Counted from the stretch's first letter, positions 43,674-55,640 are shown. The stretch: 64,000 nucleotides of DNA from Gaeumannomyces sp. JS-464 (GCA_002197995.1 NGZR01000003.1:2418001-2482000), one strand, 5' to 3'. Program-made: numbers and translations. Notes: generated by a model from the letters alone, not told the origin.

Positions 43674-46400
43674 TTAGCCATTGCTCATCCGCCTACTCCG
43701 TCGCACCGCCTCTTGCCTCCGCTGCTCCGCCCTCCGCCTGCGCGCCGGCTGGTCGGCCCTCGCCGCCGCCGCCAGCGCCGCGGCCTCGCGCTCAATGTCC
43801 TCGAAACCCTTGAGGTCCGCCATGAAGCGGCGCAGCCGCAGGCCCGTCTTGCCGCGGATCCACGCGTCGTAGTCCTCGTCGCACGCCGCCGCCAGGGCCA
43901 GCCGGAGGCCCTTGAGCACGTCGCGGTCGCTGATGTCGCGGTCGTTGTGGTCCACGGGCGTCTGCTCGTCCTTTTTCTGCCCGCGTGGTGGTGGTGGCGG
44001 TGGCGGTGGCGGTGCTGGCGGCGGCTCTTCTTCGTCTGCCTGGTCCTCCCATTCCGACTCCCCCTCCTCGTCATCTCCGGGTCGCCTCGCCTGCTTCGGC
44101 CCTGTGGCCGGTCTCGTTCCGTCCGCACGGCCAAAGTCCTCCTTGGGAGGCGGGGGAGGAGGGGCTTGTGATGGAATACTATCTCCTATCCTGGGCCTCC
44201 TCGCGGGTAGTGGCTGCTTGGAGGAGGGCGCGCCGACATGTTGGCCCTGCCCCTTATGCGCGGCAACGAGACGCTCCTTAGTGTTGCTGATCTTGCGGGT
44301 ATCCTGCTCCTCCATCTCCCTCTCGCAGACAAGACGACTGGCATCATCCAACTCTCGTAATTTGTTGATAACCCCGTCCAAAGCCTTCTCCAGTGATGAG
44401 TCGGTAACGGTAGCGTATTTCCATGCATTGGGCAGTCTCGGTGGCGGCGAAGCGCCTCGGCTGCGGTGATGATCTGCCCCCAACGAAGCCGAATGTGGCA
44501 GTGGCTTTTCTTTCTTCGCACTAGACCCTGCCACTGTATCTGACGCTCTGGCCTCACCATGGTCCCGGGTTGCTCCTGTTGTAGACGGCTCCGCCTCGCC
44601 CGGGTTTTCGGCAGCGGCTTATTCACATCAAGAGTCCTGTCCGCGTCGGGGGTCTCGGTCTCCTCTGGAATGGTCGTCGGCTGGGATCGGATGGCTGCCG
44701 AAATGCGTGATACTCGGCCACTGCTCCTCCTCCTCGTGTCTTGCCTCTGTGCTTCTGTGGGAAGCGGCAGGCCGCTTTCAGCTCCCGGTCCGCCGTGATT
44801 CGTTCGAGCTCCCCTATCATGGGGTTCTGTTCGACCCCGAGACGGAGAAGAGCTGCAAGTCTCCGTCTCTACGTAAGCGACCATTGGCGCCTTTCCTTTT
44901 TGTCTTGAGCTACTAGGACCTCGTTGGTCCGACTTGGCCTGATCACGAGCTGTGCGGGTCCTTTGAGTTGGCCAGCCTGGGCTTGCCGCTCTGGAAGCCG
45001 ACTTGAGAGGTATTGGGGCGCTCTACAAGTTCCACACGAGCCACGTGATTCTCGGGCTGCATCGTATAGATTCCTTCGATTCGGGGGAGGTCGCCAAGGA
45101 TCTATAACCGTCCTGCTGGGCGGACGAATAGATCTCACCTCCCCGGGCTCTCTTATTGACACGCGAGCAGCGACGCGAGGAACAGGGGTTTGCGGATCAT
45201 CGATGGGTCCACTAGAAGCTGCCTTTTTATCCATGGTAGGTAGAGGCTCTGTCTGCTTCTCGCACAGCCACGGCAGGATCTTGCGAGGAGACGTCTCGGG
45301 ATGTTCGGGTGTCACGGGCACCGGTTCCGCCGTGGGCCCTGTAATGCCACCGGGCGGTGTACGCTGGATGCTGCAGGGGCTGCCAAAGCTTCTATCCGCC
45401 GATGGCTTCGACGATAGTCCGGCTCCCGCCCCCTGCGCCGCATTTTTACCCACGTGTCTACTCGAAGAAGACAGATGCGCGGGACGACACCAGGGTTTGT
45501 CACGCGACAGTCAGACCTGTGAACTGAAACCAGCCGCATCTGCTCTGCAGAAGTGACTGCCAGTCCTGCTTCCTTGAATTCACTGTGATAGGGGACGAGG
45601 GCACTGACGGTCCGGAGAGAGTCGCGAGACGGTGGCTCGGCGGCGTGGACTCGGGCGGTTTCGGGTGGACCGACTTGTACCTCTGCAGCTCCCTTGTGAA
45701 CCGATCGATCTTCTTCTGCTGACTCGGAGACCTTGGTGGTGGCTCAATCAGAATCGACGACCTCTCAGACTGCTCCGGAGTCGCAATGTCCGACAGGCGT
45801 TGCTGCTGTGACAGGGTTCTGGAGACTGTGCTCCAGACCTTTGGGTCGGCCAGCCCGAATCGCTTCTCCTGCCTGCAAGTCAGCGGCACGACTGATACGT
45901 GCTCTCGCGACTCTCTGTGCGATGTCTGGGTAACGTGCTGTCGGTCTTGCCCTCCCGTCAAGCGCGTGTCGCGGTGGCTGGCGTCGACGGGCTTTCTAGT
46001 GATGACGCTATGTTTCTGGGCGGGCAGGCGGGCGTTCTCCTTGGATGATGCGTGGCCGTCGTAGCCGTGGTCCAGGGGCCCCACGTGAGCGTACTCGGTC
46101 GAGAAGCGCGCTGGTGTAGAAGTGCCGTGTCCACGAGCACGCACGTCCGAGCTAGCTTGCGATTCGGGCACAGTCGCCCAGCGGACGACGTCTGCTTGTT
46201 CCTCGGGAACCTGCATTAGCGAGTATCGCCCGTCCTGAGGCTGGGACAGCACCACAGGCTTTCGAAGTGTCGAATCATCGTCGTCCGCGGAACCAACAAG
46301 GGTATAGGATGACTGATATCGGCTGGCTTGATGTGCTGATGGCTATGGGAGGTGACGCCATCCTTCGGGCTGAGTATGTGGCCAACCCAGGTCTGGAGGC
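43674..46400 (-). CDS. long conserved-looking protein of unknown function, frame broken several times
   Basis: I do not recognise this gene. Its reading frame continues across at least four one-base register changes (near 46340, 45510, 44880 and 44560). Each switch falls where one frame stops and a compositionally matching frame goes on. Parts in order: an Asp-rich patch SADDDDSTLRKP, then VWSTVSRTLSQQQRL and a charged helix QQKKIDRFTRELQRYKSVHP. Long disordered Ser/Pro/Arg-rich sequence follows, then a helix SLEKALDGVINKLRELDDAS, a nine-proline run, and a compact C-terminal module DVLKGLRLALAAACDEDYDAW-IRGKTGLRLRRFMADLKGFE ending in basic residues. A large, mostly disordered, possibly nuclear or scaffold protein. 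The N-terminus is not defined; basic Ser-rich sequence continues upstream to about 46800 in another frame. Confidence 0.5.
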
Positions 46401-47289
46401 CCTTTGCTTTCCTATTGACCGAGCCCCAGGCCAGCCCATGGCCACTCCGCCCCTGGCCGCCAGAGGGCGACTTGCCGCTGCTGGACCTGTGCTTCCTGTG
46501 CGTCTTGTCCTTGCCGGGCGTGCGGGTCTTGGCGACTCGGGAGCGAACACCGCCGGCAAGGGAGGCGGCGCTGGAGGAGGACCTGTTGAACGAGACCCTG
46601 ACCCCACTCCGGCGCCGTTTCCTTATGACATTCCGCTGGCGGTGCGGCCGTTTGACGGATGACGATCCGACCGGAGAGGTGTGGAGCAGCGACTTGGGTC
46701 GGCGGGCGGTTTCGGCGGGCGATGGGCGTGACGAGACCGTCCTGGGGCTGGCAGCGGCGTCGCGAGAGAACCACCAGGTTGAAGCCGAATTTAGGAAAAT
46801 GATGCGAACTTCCCTTCTAAGTTAAGTTGAATGCAGGCATCGTCCATTATTCCAAAAAGGCCGATTCCAAAAAAGAGGTGTAGGGAGACACAGTGCCCCC
46901 CTTGGCCCAGAGCCTGCCGAGGCCAGAAATGAAACAATGATGATGGGTCGAGCAAGAGGTGCCTAAGCACCTCTGACTCTTGGGTTCTAATTATTGTCTT
47001 CTTTTTCTCTGTCCCAAGCCGGGAAAACGGAGACTCGGCAGGCGAGCACCTGGATAGGCAGAGCCTAGTCCTGAGAGAGAAAGCACGCCCCGTCCTGAGC
47101 AGCAGAAGCTCCATTGGTGGAAGGCAGGGCATCGTGCTATCCGGAAGCGGCCGAGCGGTCTACAACGCGTGTGTGCATTTCTGAGGTTCACGGGCAGTCG
47201 CAGCCTCGGTCAGGGGCGGCTTGCCGTAGGTGGCTGAACCACGGGACCCCAGGCCGCGGGAGCGGACCTTTCATCACCGCGTACCCCCA
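46401..47289. other. possible 5' part of the unknown gene, then intergenic
   Basis: From 46800 down to 46400 the minus strand has an open, Ser/Arg/Lys-rich frame (for example KDKTHRKHRSSSGKSPSGG) that may be the N-terminus of the unknown protein. The rest, 46800-47289, shows no gene. Confidence 0.35.
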
Positions 47290-47526
47290 TCACCAGATTC
47301 TCACGATGCCCGGCGCTGAGTACGTCTCGAGCTGCCGGTGGCCTTTCCGCAGCAAGTACTCGACGGCTGAAAAGTCACGCTTGTCGATGGCCAGGTTCTT
47401 CTCGAACTCGGCCCTCGCAAAAGCATGGAAGTGAGGGCGAGCAGACTCTGGCTTTTTGCGGATCTCGCGCAGGGTGCTGCGGTAGAGGGCCAGAACCTCC
47501 TTTTGCAGGCCAGAGAGACGGGCCAT
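47290..47526 (-). CDS. succinate dehydrogenase assembly factor 1 (SDHAF1/Sdh6), LYR protein
   Basis: Mitochondrial matrix LYR-motif protein that helps insert Fe-S clusters into the SDH iron-sulfur subunit. Single exon, 78 residues, close to the usual family size. It starts MARLSGLQKEVLALYRSTLREIR, with the LYR motif near residue 14 and an Arg-rich helix after it. A conserved Phe/Arg region follows (FHAFARAEFEKNLAIDK), then FSAVEYLLRKGHRQLETY and a short tail. The frame is open further upstream, but that part is not conserved-looking, so I start at 47526. Divergent from the FAH-family gene. Confidence 0.9.
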   Translation of the reverse strand: MARLSGLQKEVLALYRSTLREIRKKPESARPHFHAFARAEFEKNLAIDKRDFSAVEYLLRKGHRQLETYSAPGIVRIW

Positions 47527-48231
47527 AGCGAAGGATTTGAAAGAGATGAGTCCTGTAAAGTATACGGGTTCGGAAAGTCGGGAAAGAGATATCGGGAAAA
47601 AGGGGTTGAAAAAGTCGCGCTCCACAAAATTATTGAAGCCCATGAGCACAGCTTCGCGCGGCGACTGGGCCGCCTGGGCATCGTGCGGCCTTGACGTCAC
47701 GACTGCGTGAGCCCAGTGGGCCCAGTGAGGTGCTAGCTTTCAGGGGAATTAAGAGGTATTATTCCGCCTATTCAGAATGCTCCGGCTATCAAAAACGCAC
47801 ATAGTCATTCCGTATGAAGTTCCAAACAGACAAACGTTCACAAGGGACTTTCGTAACATCTTAGCTATGAACATGGCCTCTTTCCCCAATCCAAATTCGA
47901 ACATGCACCAAATTTTCCCTATCAGGCTTTACTACATGGTATACATACGGCCTTATCTGCGACACTGGGCGAACCAACCGTTGTTTAGCCGCCCAACTTT
48001 ACTCCGCAAAATGTGCCCCAACAAACTGCCGCTCCACTCGCGGTAAAGGATACCGAGCGTGTTCCGCATGTAGCCCGGGCACCTATTCGGCCGCACTGCT
48101 TGGCAACCAGAGATGCTTGATAAGAGATGATGAGCGCCTCCTCCTCCTTGACGCGGAGGCTCGCAAGAGCTGCAGCGACCCGGGCATTTCACCCATTTCC
48201 GAATCCCCGACCAAGATCATACAGCAGCAAA
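47527..48231. promoter_or_regulatory. divergent promoter region, SDHAF1 / FAH-family gene
   Basis: About 700 bp between divergent starts, with an AT-rich centre near 47760-47960. No gene was found. Confidence 0.4.
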
Positions 48232-49449
48232 ATGCCAGCATTCTCGGTGAGCACAAAAGGAATACCCCGAGAGACTGGGGCCATATCACACAGCTGACAT
48301 ATTATTCCTACAACAGCGTCTTGTCCGCTTTGTGGCCGATGATGGCCGCACGTATTATGGAGACGCCATCCTACCTCGTGGCACGACGGACATGGCCAAA
48401 GCGAAGCAGGCGCAAGTCATTGAGGGCGACATCTTTGGCGAGCATCGGGTGACGGACCGTGTCGCTCAGGTCGGCAGGCTGTTGTCTCCGCTCGCGCCTG
48501 AGCATGTCCGGACCGTCAGGTGTCTTGGACTCAATTATGCTCTGCACGCCAAGGAGGTATGTGCACCCTTCCCCGGCCCGGGTTGCTATTTGGTCTCCAC
48601 GTTCTTTTCGCATCAGCTCATACAGACTTCCCGCTTCTAGTCGAACCTGCCAATCCCTCAGTATCCGGTGCTCTTTGTAAGTTTGACATATCATCATCAT
48701 CGTCATCTCATAGTTGCTGTCCTTGAAAAAGGTATGCGTGGGATGTTGACACATTCTGGCGGATGATGCAAACAGTACAAGCCTGCCACATCTCTCTCCG
48801 GCCCCTCTGACCCGATTCCAGTTCACCCGATGGCGCAAGAGGGCACTGGTCTGGATTACGAATGCGAGCTTGTCGTCGTGATAGGCAAGGAATGTGCCGA
48901 CGTTGATGAGACAGATGCTCTTGACCACGTTCTCGGTTATGCTGTAGGCAACGACGTCTCTCATCGGGACTGGCAGAGTACGTATGGCGGGCGGCACGAA
49001 CTTGCCTTGTATGTGTCTCGAAATTCAGGTTTAAACTGACACGCTATTTTCCCCTCCTCGTTTCAGTCAAACGTGGAGGCGGCCAGTGGTCGCTGGGCAA
49101 GGGCTTCGATGGCTGGGCGCCCTACGGACCGGGCATTGTCAGCCGCGAGCTGCTCAAGGACCCGCAGGCGCTGCACATCTCGACAAAGGTCAACGGGCAG
49201 ACGGTGCAGGACAGCAACACAGCCGACATGATTTTCAAGGTGGCGCAGGCCATCGCGTTCCTGAGCCGCGGTACGACGCTGCTGCCGGGCGACCTGATCT
49301 GGACAGGGACTCCGCAGGGCGTCGGCATGGGGCGCAAGCCGCAGCTGTGGCTCAGGGATGGGGATGTCGTCGAGGTTGCGCTCGAGGGTGTCGGGTCCTG
49401 CACCAACAGGGTTGTGTTTGGCAAGGGCAAGAGTCAGGCTAGGCTCTGA
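48232..49449 (+). CDS. fumarylacetoacetate hydrolase (FAH) family protein
   Basis: Metal-dependent C-C bond hydrolase or decarboxylase fold; the short form is closest to acylpyruvases (FAHD1) and fumarylpyruvate hydrolases. Five exons: 48232-48246, 48317-48556, 48641-48676, 48776-48977 and 49067-49449, all with consistent phases, 291 residues, frame intact. A small N-terminal domain (RLVRFVADDGRTYYGDA) leads to RCLGLNYALHAKE. Substrate-loop sequence YKPATSLSGPSDPI follows, then the metal ligands in LDYECELVVVIGKE and the Asp of GYAVGNDVSHRDWQ. GKGFDGWAPYGPGIV and LLPGDLIWTGTPQGVGMG close the barrel. No targeting peptide is obvious. The exact substrate cannot be told from sequence. Confidence 0.9.
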
Positions 49450-49947
49450 AAGGAGGGGAGGGGGCTGGCGGATTGGGGTGCCGGGGTCCCGGCGTCATCA
49501 CCACCGAAGCTGCAGTCCTCGGTGATCCTTCGTGGACCCGAGTTTTAAGAGCTGAGCACCAGAAAGTCAATATTTGGAATACATACTGGGCACCTGGGAT
49601 ACCCCGCTCTGTAGGACTGGCACAGCTTCACCGCTGTCCACATGGTCTAGAGCTCGAGCGCCGGGTGCGCCAGGCGCGCCAACGGTCGACTAGCCCACCG
49701 CTCGATGAGGCCAAAAATACGAAGGCAGGGGACGACTTCACTCAGCCCAAACACAAGCAGGGCATTCGCCAAGCGGGTAACCACACTCGATTCTGGGTGC
49801 GACCAAGAAACGTTGACAAATCACAGGTGCACAGTTGCAACGCTAAAACGTATTGAGGTATTTGCCTATGTATCTATAGCGTGGTCCAGACGATTGACCT
49901 GGACGATTGGCCATTATGGGCAAAAGCGGCTTTTGCATGGGCACTGC
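49450..49947. other. convergent intergenic region
   Basis: 3' flanks of the FAH-family gene and the oxidase gene. No gene was found. Confidence 0.45.
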
Positions 49948-51575
49948 TCAGGCAGGCAGCCTGATGCCGCCACCCTGCTGCTTCTGGAAGAAGCCCTTGG
50001 GGTCATACTTGGCCGAACCTGCTTGAGGAAGGCGACGTTCTCGGGGCCGTAGCTGTCGACAGGGTCCTGGGTGGGGTCGACTAGTGTGAATGTACTGCCC
50101 TCGCGCATGACGCCGATAGACCGGGCGTAGTCGGCCAGCTCGGTCTTGAACCGGAGGGACCGCTCGTGCAGCAGCTTCTCCTGCTCGGGCGTCTGGACGG
50201 TGCAGGCGAGCAGCCACTGGAGGGAGTCGCCCTGGACGCGGTCCATGCCCATGACGTTGCCGCCCTTGGCCTGGCCGAGTTCAAAGAAGCGCTTGGGCAT
50301 GGGCTGGAACAGGTTCTGGGTGCCCAGCTGGTCGGCGGGCACGACCTTGAGCATGTCGGCGACGAAGCCGGCGTTGAGCTCGGCGGCCTTGTTGACGACG
50401 CGGACGTCGTTGGCGAAGGTCAGGGTGAACCAGACGTTGCGCTTGCCGGACGGGAGCAGGTAGGCGTCGACGAACTGGTCCATCCTGCGCGTGGTGAAGT
50501 CGTTGGAGAGCTGGATCGTCTGGAGGGCCTCGGTAAAGGCGGGGCCGTTGGCGACGCCGTCGGTATCGATCAGGAACTGGGCGACGACGGGCTCCTTGCC
50601 GATGGAAGGGTTGTAGGTCCAGTTGATGAGGTAGGCGGCGGCGGGGTTATTGCGGGCGTTGGTGGTGAAGTTGACCATGGAGCTGGCGACGGCGGCACCC
50701 TGCGACAGGCTGTTCATGCGCGCACCGCCCCAGACAGGGGCGGTGGGGAAGGTGAAGAGGTCGAAGCGGGTGACGATGCCAAAGTTGCCCCAGCCGCCCT
50801 TGAGGGCCTTGAACAGGTCCGCGTTCTCGTCCTTGTTGGCGTTGACGATGCGGCCGTCGGCGAGGACGACCTCGGCGTTGATGATGTTGTCGCAGCCGAA
50901 GCCGTACTTTCCCGTGTAGTACGAGTTGCCGCCGCCCGTGAGGAAGCCGCCGATGCCGACGTTGCCGTCGCGGCCGCCGACGACGGCGACGCCATGCTGG
51001 AGCTCGAGGTCCTTGAGCACGGTGCCCCAGCGGCTCGCGGGCAGGACCGAGGCCAGCTTGGTGTCCGGGTTGTAGGTGGCGCCGACAAAGTGGGCGCCCA
51101 GGTCGATCTCGACACCGCCATCGATGTTGTTGCCGCCGGCCCAGTGGCTGTGGCCGCGGCTGCGGATGGCGAACTTGGCCTTGGGGGTCTTTTGCAGCGC
51201 CTGGAGCACAATCGACACCTCTGTGGCATCCCTGGGGGTGACGATGCAGGCGGGCGCCAGACGGGCCGAGGCAGACCACAGGGTGTTGATACGCTCCGTG
51301 TAGGTGGCGTCACCCGGCTTGAGGACGGGGTCCTTTGGAGACCCGCAGCCTCGAGCGCAGCACACTGTTGAACAGAGCGCAAGCCAATGGGTCAGCACGA
51401 CTTTCACCACAAGGCCTCGAATCTGGGTATAGCCCCTACACCAAGGCAGGGAATGTGACGGGGGGTAGCAGAGATGCCAAGCTCGTACCGGGTTCTTGTC
51501 GGTGCATGGGCCAGCCGAGACGGTCATGGTGTACATGAGCGCGACAATGGCGGACAATGCAGGCCTATAAAACAT
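49948..51575 (-). CDS. secreted FAD-linked oxidase (BBE / 6-hydroxynicotine-oxidase type), frame broken twice
   Basis: Flavoprotein of the VAO/BBE superfamily that oxidises small metabolites or sugars, probably extracellular. Exon 1 is 51575-51489 with a signal peptide (MFYRPALSAIVALMYTMTVSA). Exon 2 is 51364-49948. About 500 residues. The FAD-binding domain shows IRSRGHSHWAGGN, whose His is the usual covalent FAD ligand, then VGGRDGNVGIGGFLTGGG. No Cys stands where bicovalent BBE enzymes carry the second flavin link, so binding is probably monocovalent. The substrate domain follows. Two one-base deletions occur: G4 for G5 at 51327-51330, joining CAALEAAGLQRT to PVLKPGDATY; and one missing A at about 50016, restoring FLKQVSAKYDPKGFF and a stop at 49948. 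Divergent from the rhodopsin-domain gene. Confidence 0.85.
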
Positions 51576-52964
51576 GGACGCGGAGTTCCTGGCGAACAAG
51601 GCCGGTGTAAATAGCACAGAGTGCGCAAGCCAAGACAAAAGGGGCGAGGTGACTGTGACCAGAGACCTGCAGGCTTGCAACAGCGACTGCAACAGCGTCT
51701 GTAACACTGCGACTGTAACAGTCTTGGGCGGGACAAAACACGAGGGCGAACGGGGAAAAGGAGTATAATACAGCAAGATGCTGTTATTTAGTTGGGTACT
51801 AGTAGGTCGCCGTGGTTGGGAAGGAAGGCTGATGCAGCCACTCGGGGGCGACTCTGGGCTTTTCTACCACGCTACTGTGGACGAGGCGTTCGCCTCGCAT
51901 GGCTACGTGGGCTCATGTGCCGAGGCATGGCTCCCCCAAAATGTCAAGACATCCACTCAAAGTCTCGATATCCCAGCTCCTCGGGTCGGATTATTGGGCA
52001 TGCGTGGACGATGTGGGCTCTGTCTGCCTGCGCCTTTGACGGGTCGGCGTCTTTGGGGGTCCCGTCCAACCCCGAATCTGGGAATCTGGGTGGCGTGGGC
52101 GTGACCGGCGGGAGGGAGCGAGCCGTCCTCGGCGCGGGGCCACAATTGGCAACTTGCCGACTGTTGACCGCCTTGCCACGCGGGTGGAACCGTGGAAGTC
52201 AAATCGACATGAGGCTCTGCTGGACAAACCAGCCCGCACCGGATCGAACGAAAGAAAGCCCCAGATGCGACCAACATGGAACTCTCACTGTTGGGCACGC
52301 AAACCTTATAGACGCCGAATATTAGACACCGAATTGCCGACACAACCAAAGCTCAGGATCCAGCCGGGCCATCGCGCCCCTTTTCAACCCTCCACCTGTC
52401 CAACCCGCCATTTCCACGACTCGTGCACGCTCTCATCACCCTCTTCCCCCACCTGGTCACCCCGAGGCCCCCCGCCAGGCTCTCCTGTCTCGCAGACTGA
52501 GCCAGGGGAAGAAAACTCTATTTTACAGCAATCAAGCTGCATTTGGCAGAATACAACCCAAATTGTGCAAAAGAACAAGACGCCATGAGTCGCTCCTGTC
52601 TGTCTGCTCCTGCCGGGGAGACATCATCCGTAGGATCGGTTCACAAGCCTGCTGCATCGCCTAGGGAGACCCTGCAAGAATTATGCCGGTCCAAGGCTTT
52701 TTGATTCTTGTCCCAAATTTCACGGGATCGAGTGGCGTCTGGCAGTGTCAGCTGTAAAGGTGTCATGGGCACGCGGCGGTTCTCTCAAATATGTACCGGT
52801 GCCAGGGACTTCCCTTGCGCTAACGAACGTCGAGGCGTGTCGGCGCTTCCATCTCGTTTCCCTAGTGCCCCCCATCATTAGTCCCGCCCGTCCCGTCCCG
52901 TGCCGTCCCGTGCCGTCCGTGGATCCCGCATTGGCTTTTCTCCTAGCCCTAGCGAGCGTCCGAC
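51576..52964. promoter_or_regulatory. divergent promoter region, oxidase / rhodopsin-domain protein
   Basis: About 1.4 kb without a gene. It holds a short CCGTCCCGTG-type repeat at about 52886-52918, just before the rhodopsin-domain start. Confidence 0.4.
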
Positions 52965-54732
52965 ATGGCTGCCATCATCGAAGGCGTCCCGGTGGCGATC
53001 CCGCCGCCGCCCGGCTATATCGTCGACTTCGCCAACCCGCAGCGGAACTCGGTCGGGATAGCCTATATCGTCGGCGGCATAGGCATGACCCTCGCCTTGT
53101 TCTTCGTCTTCCAGAGGTTCTACGTCAAAATAGTCATCCGAAAAAAGGTTGGCCTCGATGATTGTATGTCAACGGCGCCCATCACGACTCGCCCCAAGTT
53201 TTAAGCTTCAAGATGACATTTGGCTGACATGCCGGAACAGGGCTCCTTATTGGTGCTTGGGTATGTACGGTTGTCTATGGCGTGTCAGTGTCGCTGTCTC
53301 GGAGGAGACAAGAAAACAAGAAGAAAAAACAAAGCGAAGAAAAAAGAAGGAGAGGAAGGCAGAGAGCGAAAGAGCGAAGACGAGAGAGTGTCCCTAGTCA
53401 ACTTTGCGACTAACTTTACTCTTCAACACCTCACAGCTTGGCAGCATCGCCATCCAGGCCTTAGTAATCCGTAAGTGCTATGTTTAAGCATCCACGCTAC
53501 TTTGTAAACGTTTTTGCTAACGATATATCTCGTCCTCAATAGGTTCGTTCGCCATGGGATATATGGGTGTCCATGGCTGGGAGGTTCCCTTTGACTTGTT
53601 CCAGCAGTTCGCCTACGTACGCCCCCAGAAAACACACCACACTGAGCTACTCTCGTCCAAAGAGACGTAAAACGGGCCGGATGGTGCTGACTTTGGTGGG
53701 CGACCACAGACCGGAGGATACCTCAACTCCATCGTCTACCCGATCCCGACGGTGTTGTCCAAGATGGTCGTCCTGCTTTTCCTGCTCGAGATCAACGCAA
53801 TCCATGATTGGTACCGGTGGTCCATCTACGCGACCATGTCCATCGTGATCGCGTCCGGGGTCGGCATTTTTTTCGCCTCCATCTTCGCGTGCTGGCCCTC
53901 GCCAAGAGCTACGACCTCACGTTTCCTCCGAACGTGGGCTCGTGCATCAATAGGCCGGCTATGTATCAGGCCACTGCCGCCCTAGGCGTCATCACAGACG
54001 TTTTGATCATCGCCATCCCATCCCCATGGTACTGAGCCTGCATATCTCGAGGAACAAGAAGATTGGCCTGCTCATCATGTTCTCCATCGGCTCAGCGTAC
54101 GTTACCAGACCGCCACCACCACGACGTGTGCACCCTCTGTCGCTCTTCGTCGTCAGAAACTAACTCCTGGCTGGCCCGCACAGGACCGTTGTTACTTCCA
54201 TCGTCCGCCTGTACCTCCTCATCAAGATTCTGGACGAGGTGGATCTGACCTGGGGAGGCGGCCCAGTCAGTGTTTGGATGTAAGCTTTGTTCTTTGCTCC
54301 CACTCTCGGTCCTCTTTCGCTTCTCTACCGGAAGACTCAACACAGGAGACTGACCACCAGCTTCTCCCCCGTCATACCAGTCTTGTCGAAGCCAATCTCC
54401 TTATAATGTGCGCGTGCCTGTCGACGCTGCGCCACTTCTTCCGGGCCGTCGCGCCTCGGCTGCTAAGCAGCTCGCGGGGGAACTCCAAGGGCAAGAACGT
54501 CTCGGGGGACATCTCGGGCACCGGCGGGTCCGAGCTGCAGACCATCGGCCAGATCTCGAGCAAGGGCCGCGGCAAGAAGCAGTTCCTCAAGCTCGACGGG
54601 CGCGCCGACATTGAGTCGCAGGCCTACGCCGGCCGCTCGTCGCTCGAAACCAAGCGCAGCGACGAGGCCAGCGACAGGGGCATCGTGCAGACCACGACGA
54701 CGCAGATCACCTACACGCAGCCACGCCACTAG
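52965..54732 (+). CDS. fungal rhodopsin-domain integral membrane protein (SAT4/Pth11-related), frame broken twice
   Basis: Seven-helix membrane protein of the fungal rhodopsin-domain family, which lacks the retinal lysine pattern of true opsins. Seven exons inferred: 52965-53163, 53241-53260, 53437-53470, 53543-53616, 53710-54096, 54184-54279 and 54381-54732. Helices include GIAYIVGGIGMTLALFFVFQ, IAIQALVI, KMVVLLFLLEI, IYATMSIVIASGVGIFFASI, ATAALGVITDVLIIAIPIPM, GLLIMFSIGSATVVTSIVRL and LLIMCACLSTLRHFF. RFYVK after helix 1 and GLDDWLLIGAW are family hallmarks. The cytosolic tail is Ser/Lys-rich (SKGRGKKQFLKLDGRADIES). One C is missing at 53896-53898 (CWPLAKSYDL) and one at 54017-54019 (AIPIPMVLSL). 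About 390 residues after repair. Ligand unknown; no CFEM domain is seen. Confidence 0.82.
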
Positions 54733-55479
54733 CGCAATGTCTCTTGCCGGGGCTCGCCGCGGGCAGACGTCGGGTCTGCCCTGGGGGAGGTGCTGTCGTT
54801 AGACATACGCTCCTGTGTCGGCCTGCCGCCCGCTTGCAACCCGGATTCCCTGTTCCACCCTTTTTGACGCCCGTGATACCCCTCCCTTTATGATGAAAGT
54901 AGGATATATAGTATTAGCAAGAAAAAGAGAAAAGCAAAGAGAGAAACTGCTTCAAGTAAAGAAGCAGCGGGCGACGCGCTCAGAAAAAGGCATGTTCTCC
55001 CTTGGATGACAGCTGTGATAATGCCGGCCGAAGCAGACGTCGTGGCCGTAAGCGTCGCAGGCAATAAATACCATGGCAAGCAGCTGATATCGACCACACA
55101 GGCGTGCCAGTTTTTACACCAGCTCGAAGGCATTTTATCGGACTGCCTGTCGTCCCTGCTCAAGGTTTAGAGGCTTGGGCTGGTAAACACAGCCTCGTCC
55201 TGAAGAACACAACCGGCACCATGTTGATCTCGAGGGCGGCAGGACAGCCTCCAGTCCCAACAGGGAGGACCCCGCTCCAGCCCCGCAAAGGCACGCAAGG
55301 TTCCCCCGACGCCACCACATTCCCCAAACATAAGGGTGCACTCCGTATAAACTGCATGGTAACCGGGAATGTTAGAACAGCGGAAAAAAAAGACAAGAAA
55401 AAAAAATGAGGAAACAGGGGAAGTAACAGGAAATAAAAAGAGGATAGGAAATAGGAAAGGAGACCTACAGGATTAGCTC

Positions 55480-55542
55480 GGGCAAAGAGGTCCATTCCAA
55501 TTAGCGTTATCAGAAGTGCATATTTTTATTTGGGCGCCGTGG
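55480..55542 (+). repeat. dispersed repeat, copy 2
   Basis: Second copy of the sequence at 40713-40775, with the same orientation and length. About five differences, all transitions. Neither copy is within a gene. Confidence 0.85.
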
Positions 55543-55618
55543 GCACCTACGACAGGCGTTTACGCGATGTAGACATCAAATGTGCACGCCACGCCACAGA
55601 CCCGGCCGCGGCCAAAGC

Positions 55619-55640
55619 AAAAAAAAAAAAAAAAAAAAAA
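55619..55640 (+). repeat. poly-A tract
   Basis: Twenty-two As about 75 bp downstream of dispersed repeat copy 2. It might be the tail of a retroposed element, but no element body was recognised. Confidence 0.85.

Noticed and set aside
47147..47163. String resembling the A box of a Leu/Ser tRNA (GGCCGAGCGGTCTA)
   Set aside because: No B box with the GGTTCRA pattern, no acceptor stem pairing and no anticodon arm within tRNA distance.
50166..51371. Plus-strand open frame of 401 codons over the oxidase
   Set aside because: Antisense shadow; Val/Gly/Asp-rich composition with no motif, while the minus strand encodes a clear FAD oxidase.
43674..54732. Possible secondary-metabolite cluster
   Set aside because: The oxidase, FAH-family and membrane genes lack any backbone synthase or regulator and are interleaved with housekeeping genes such as SDHAF1.
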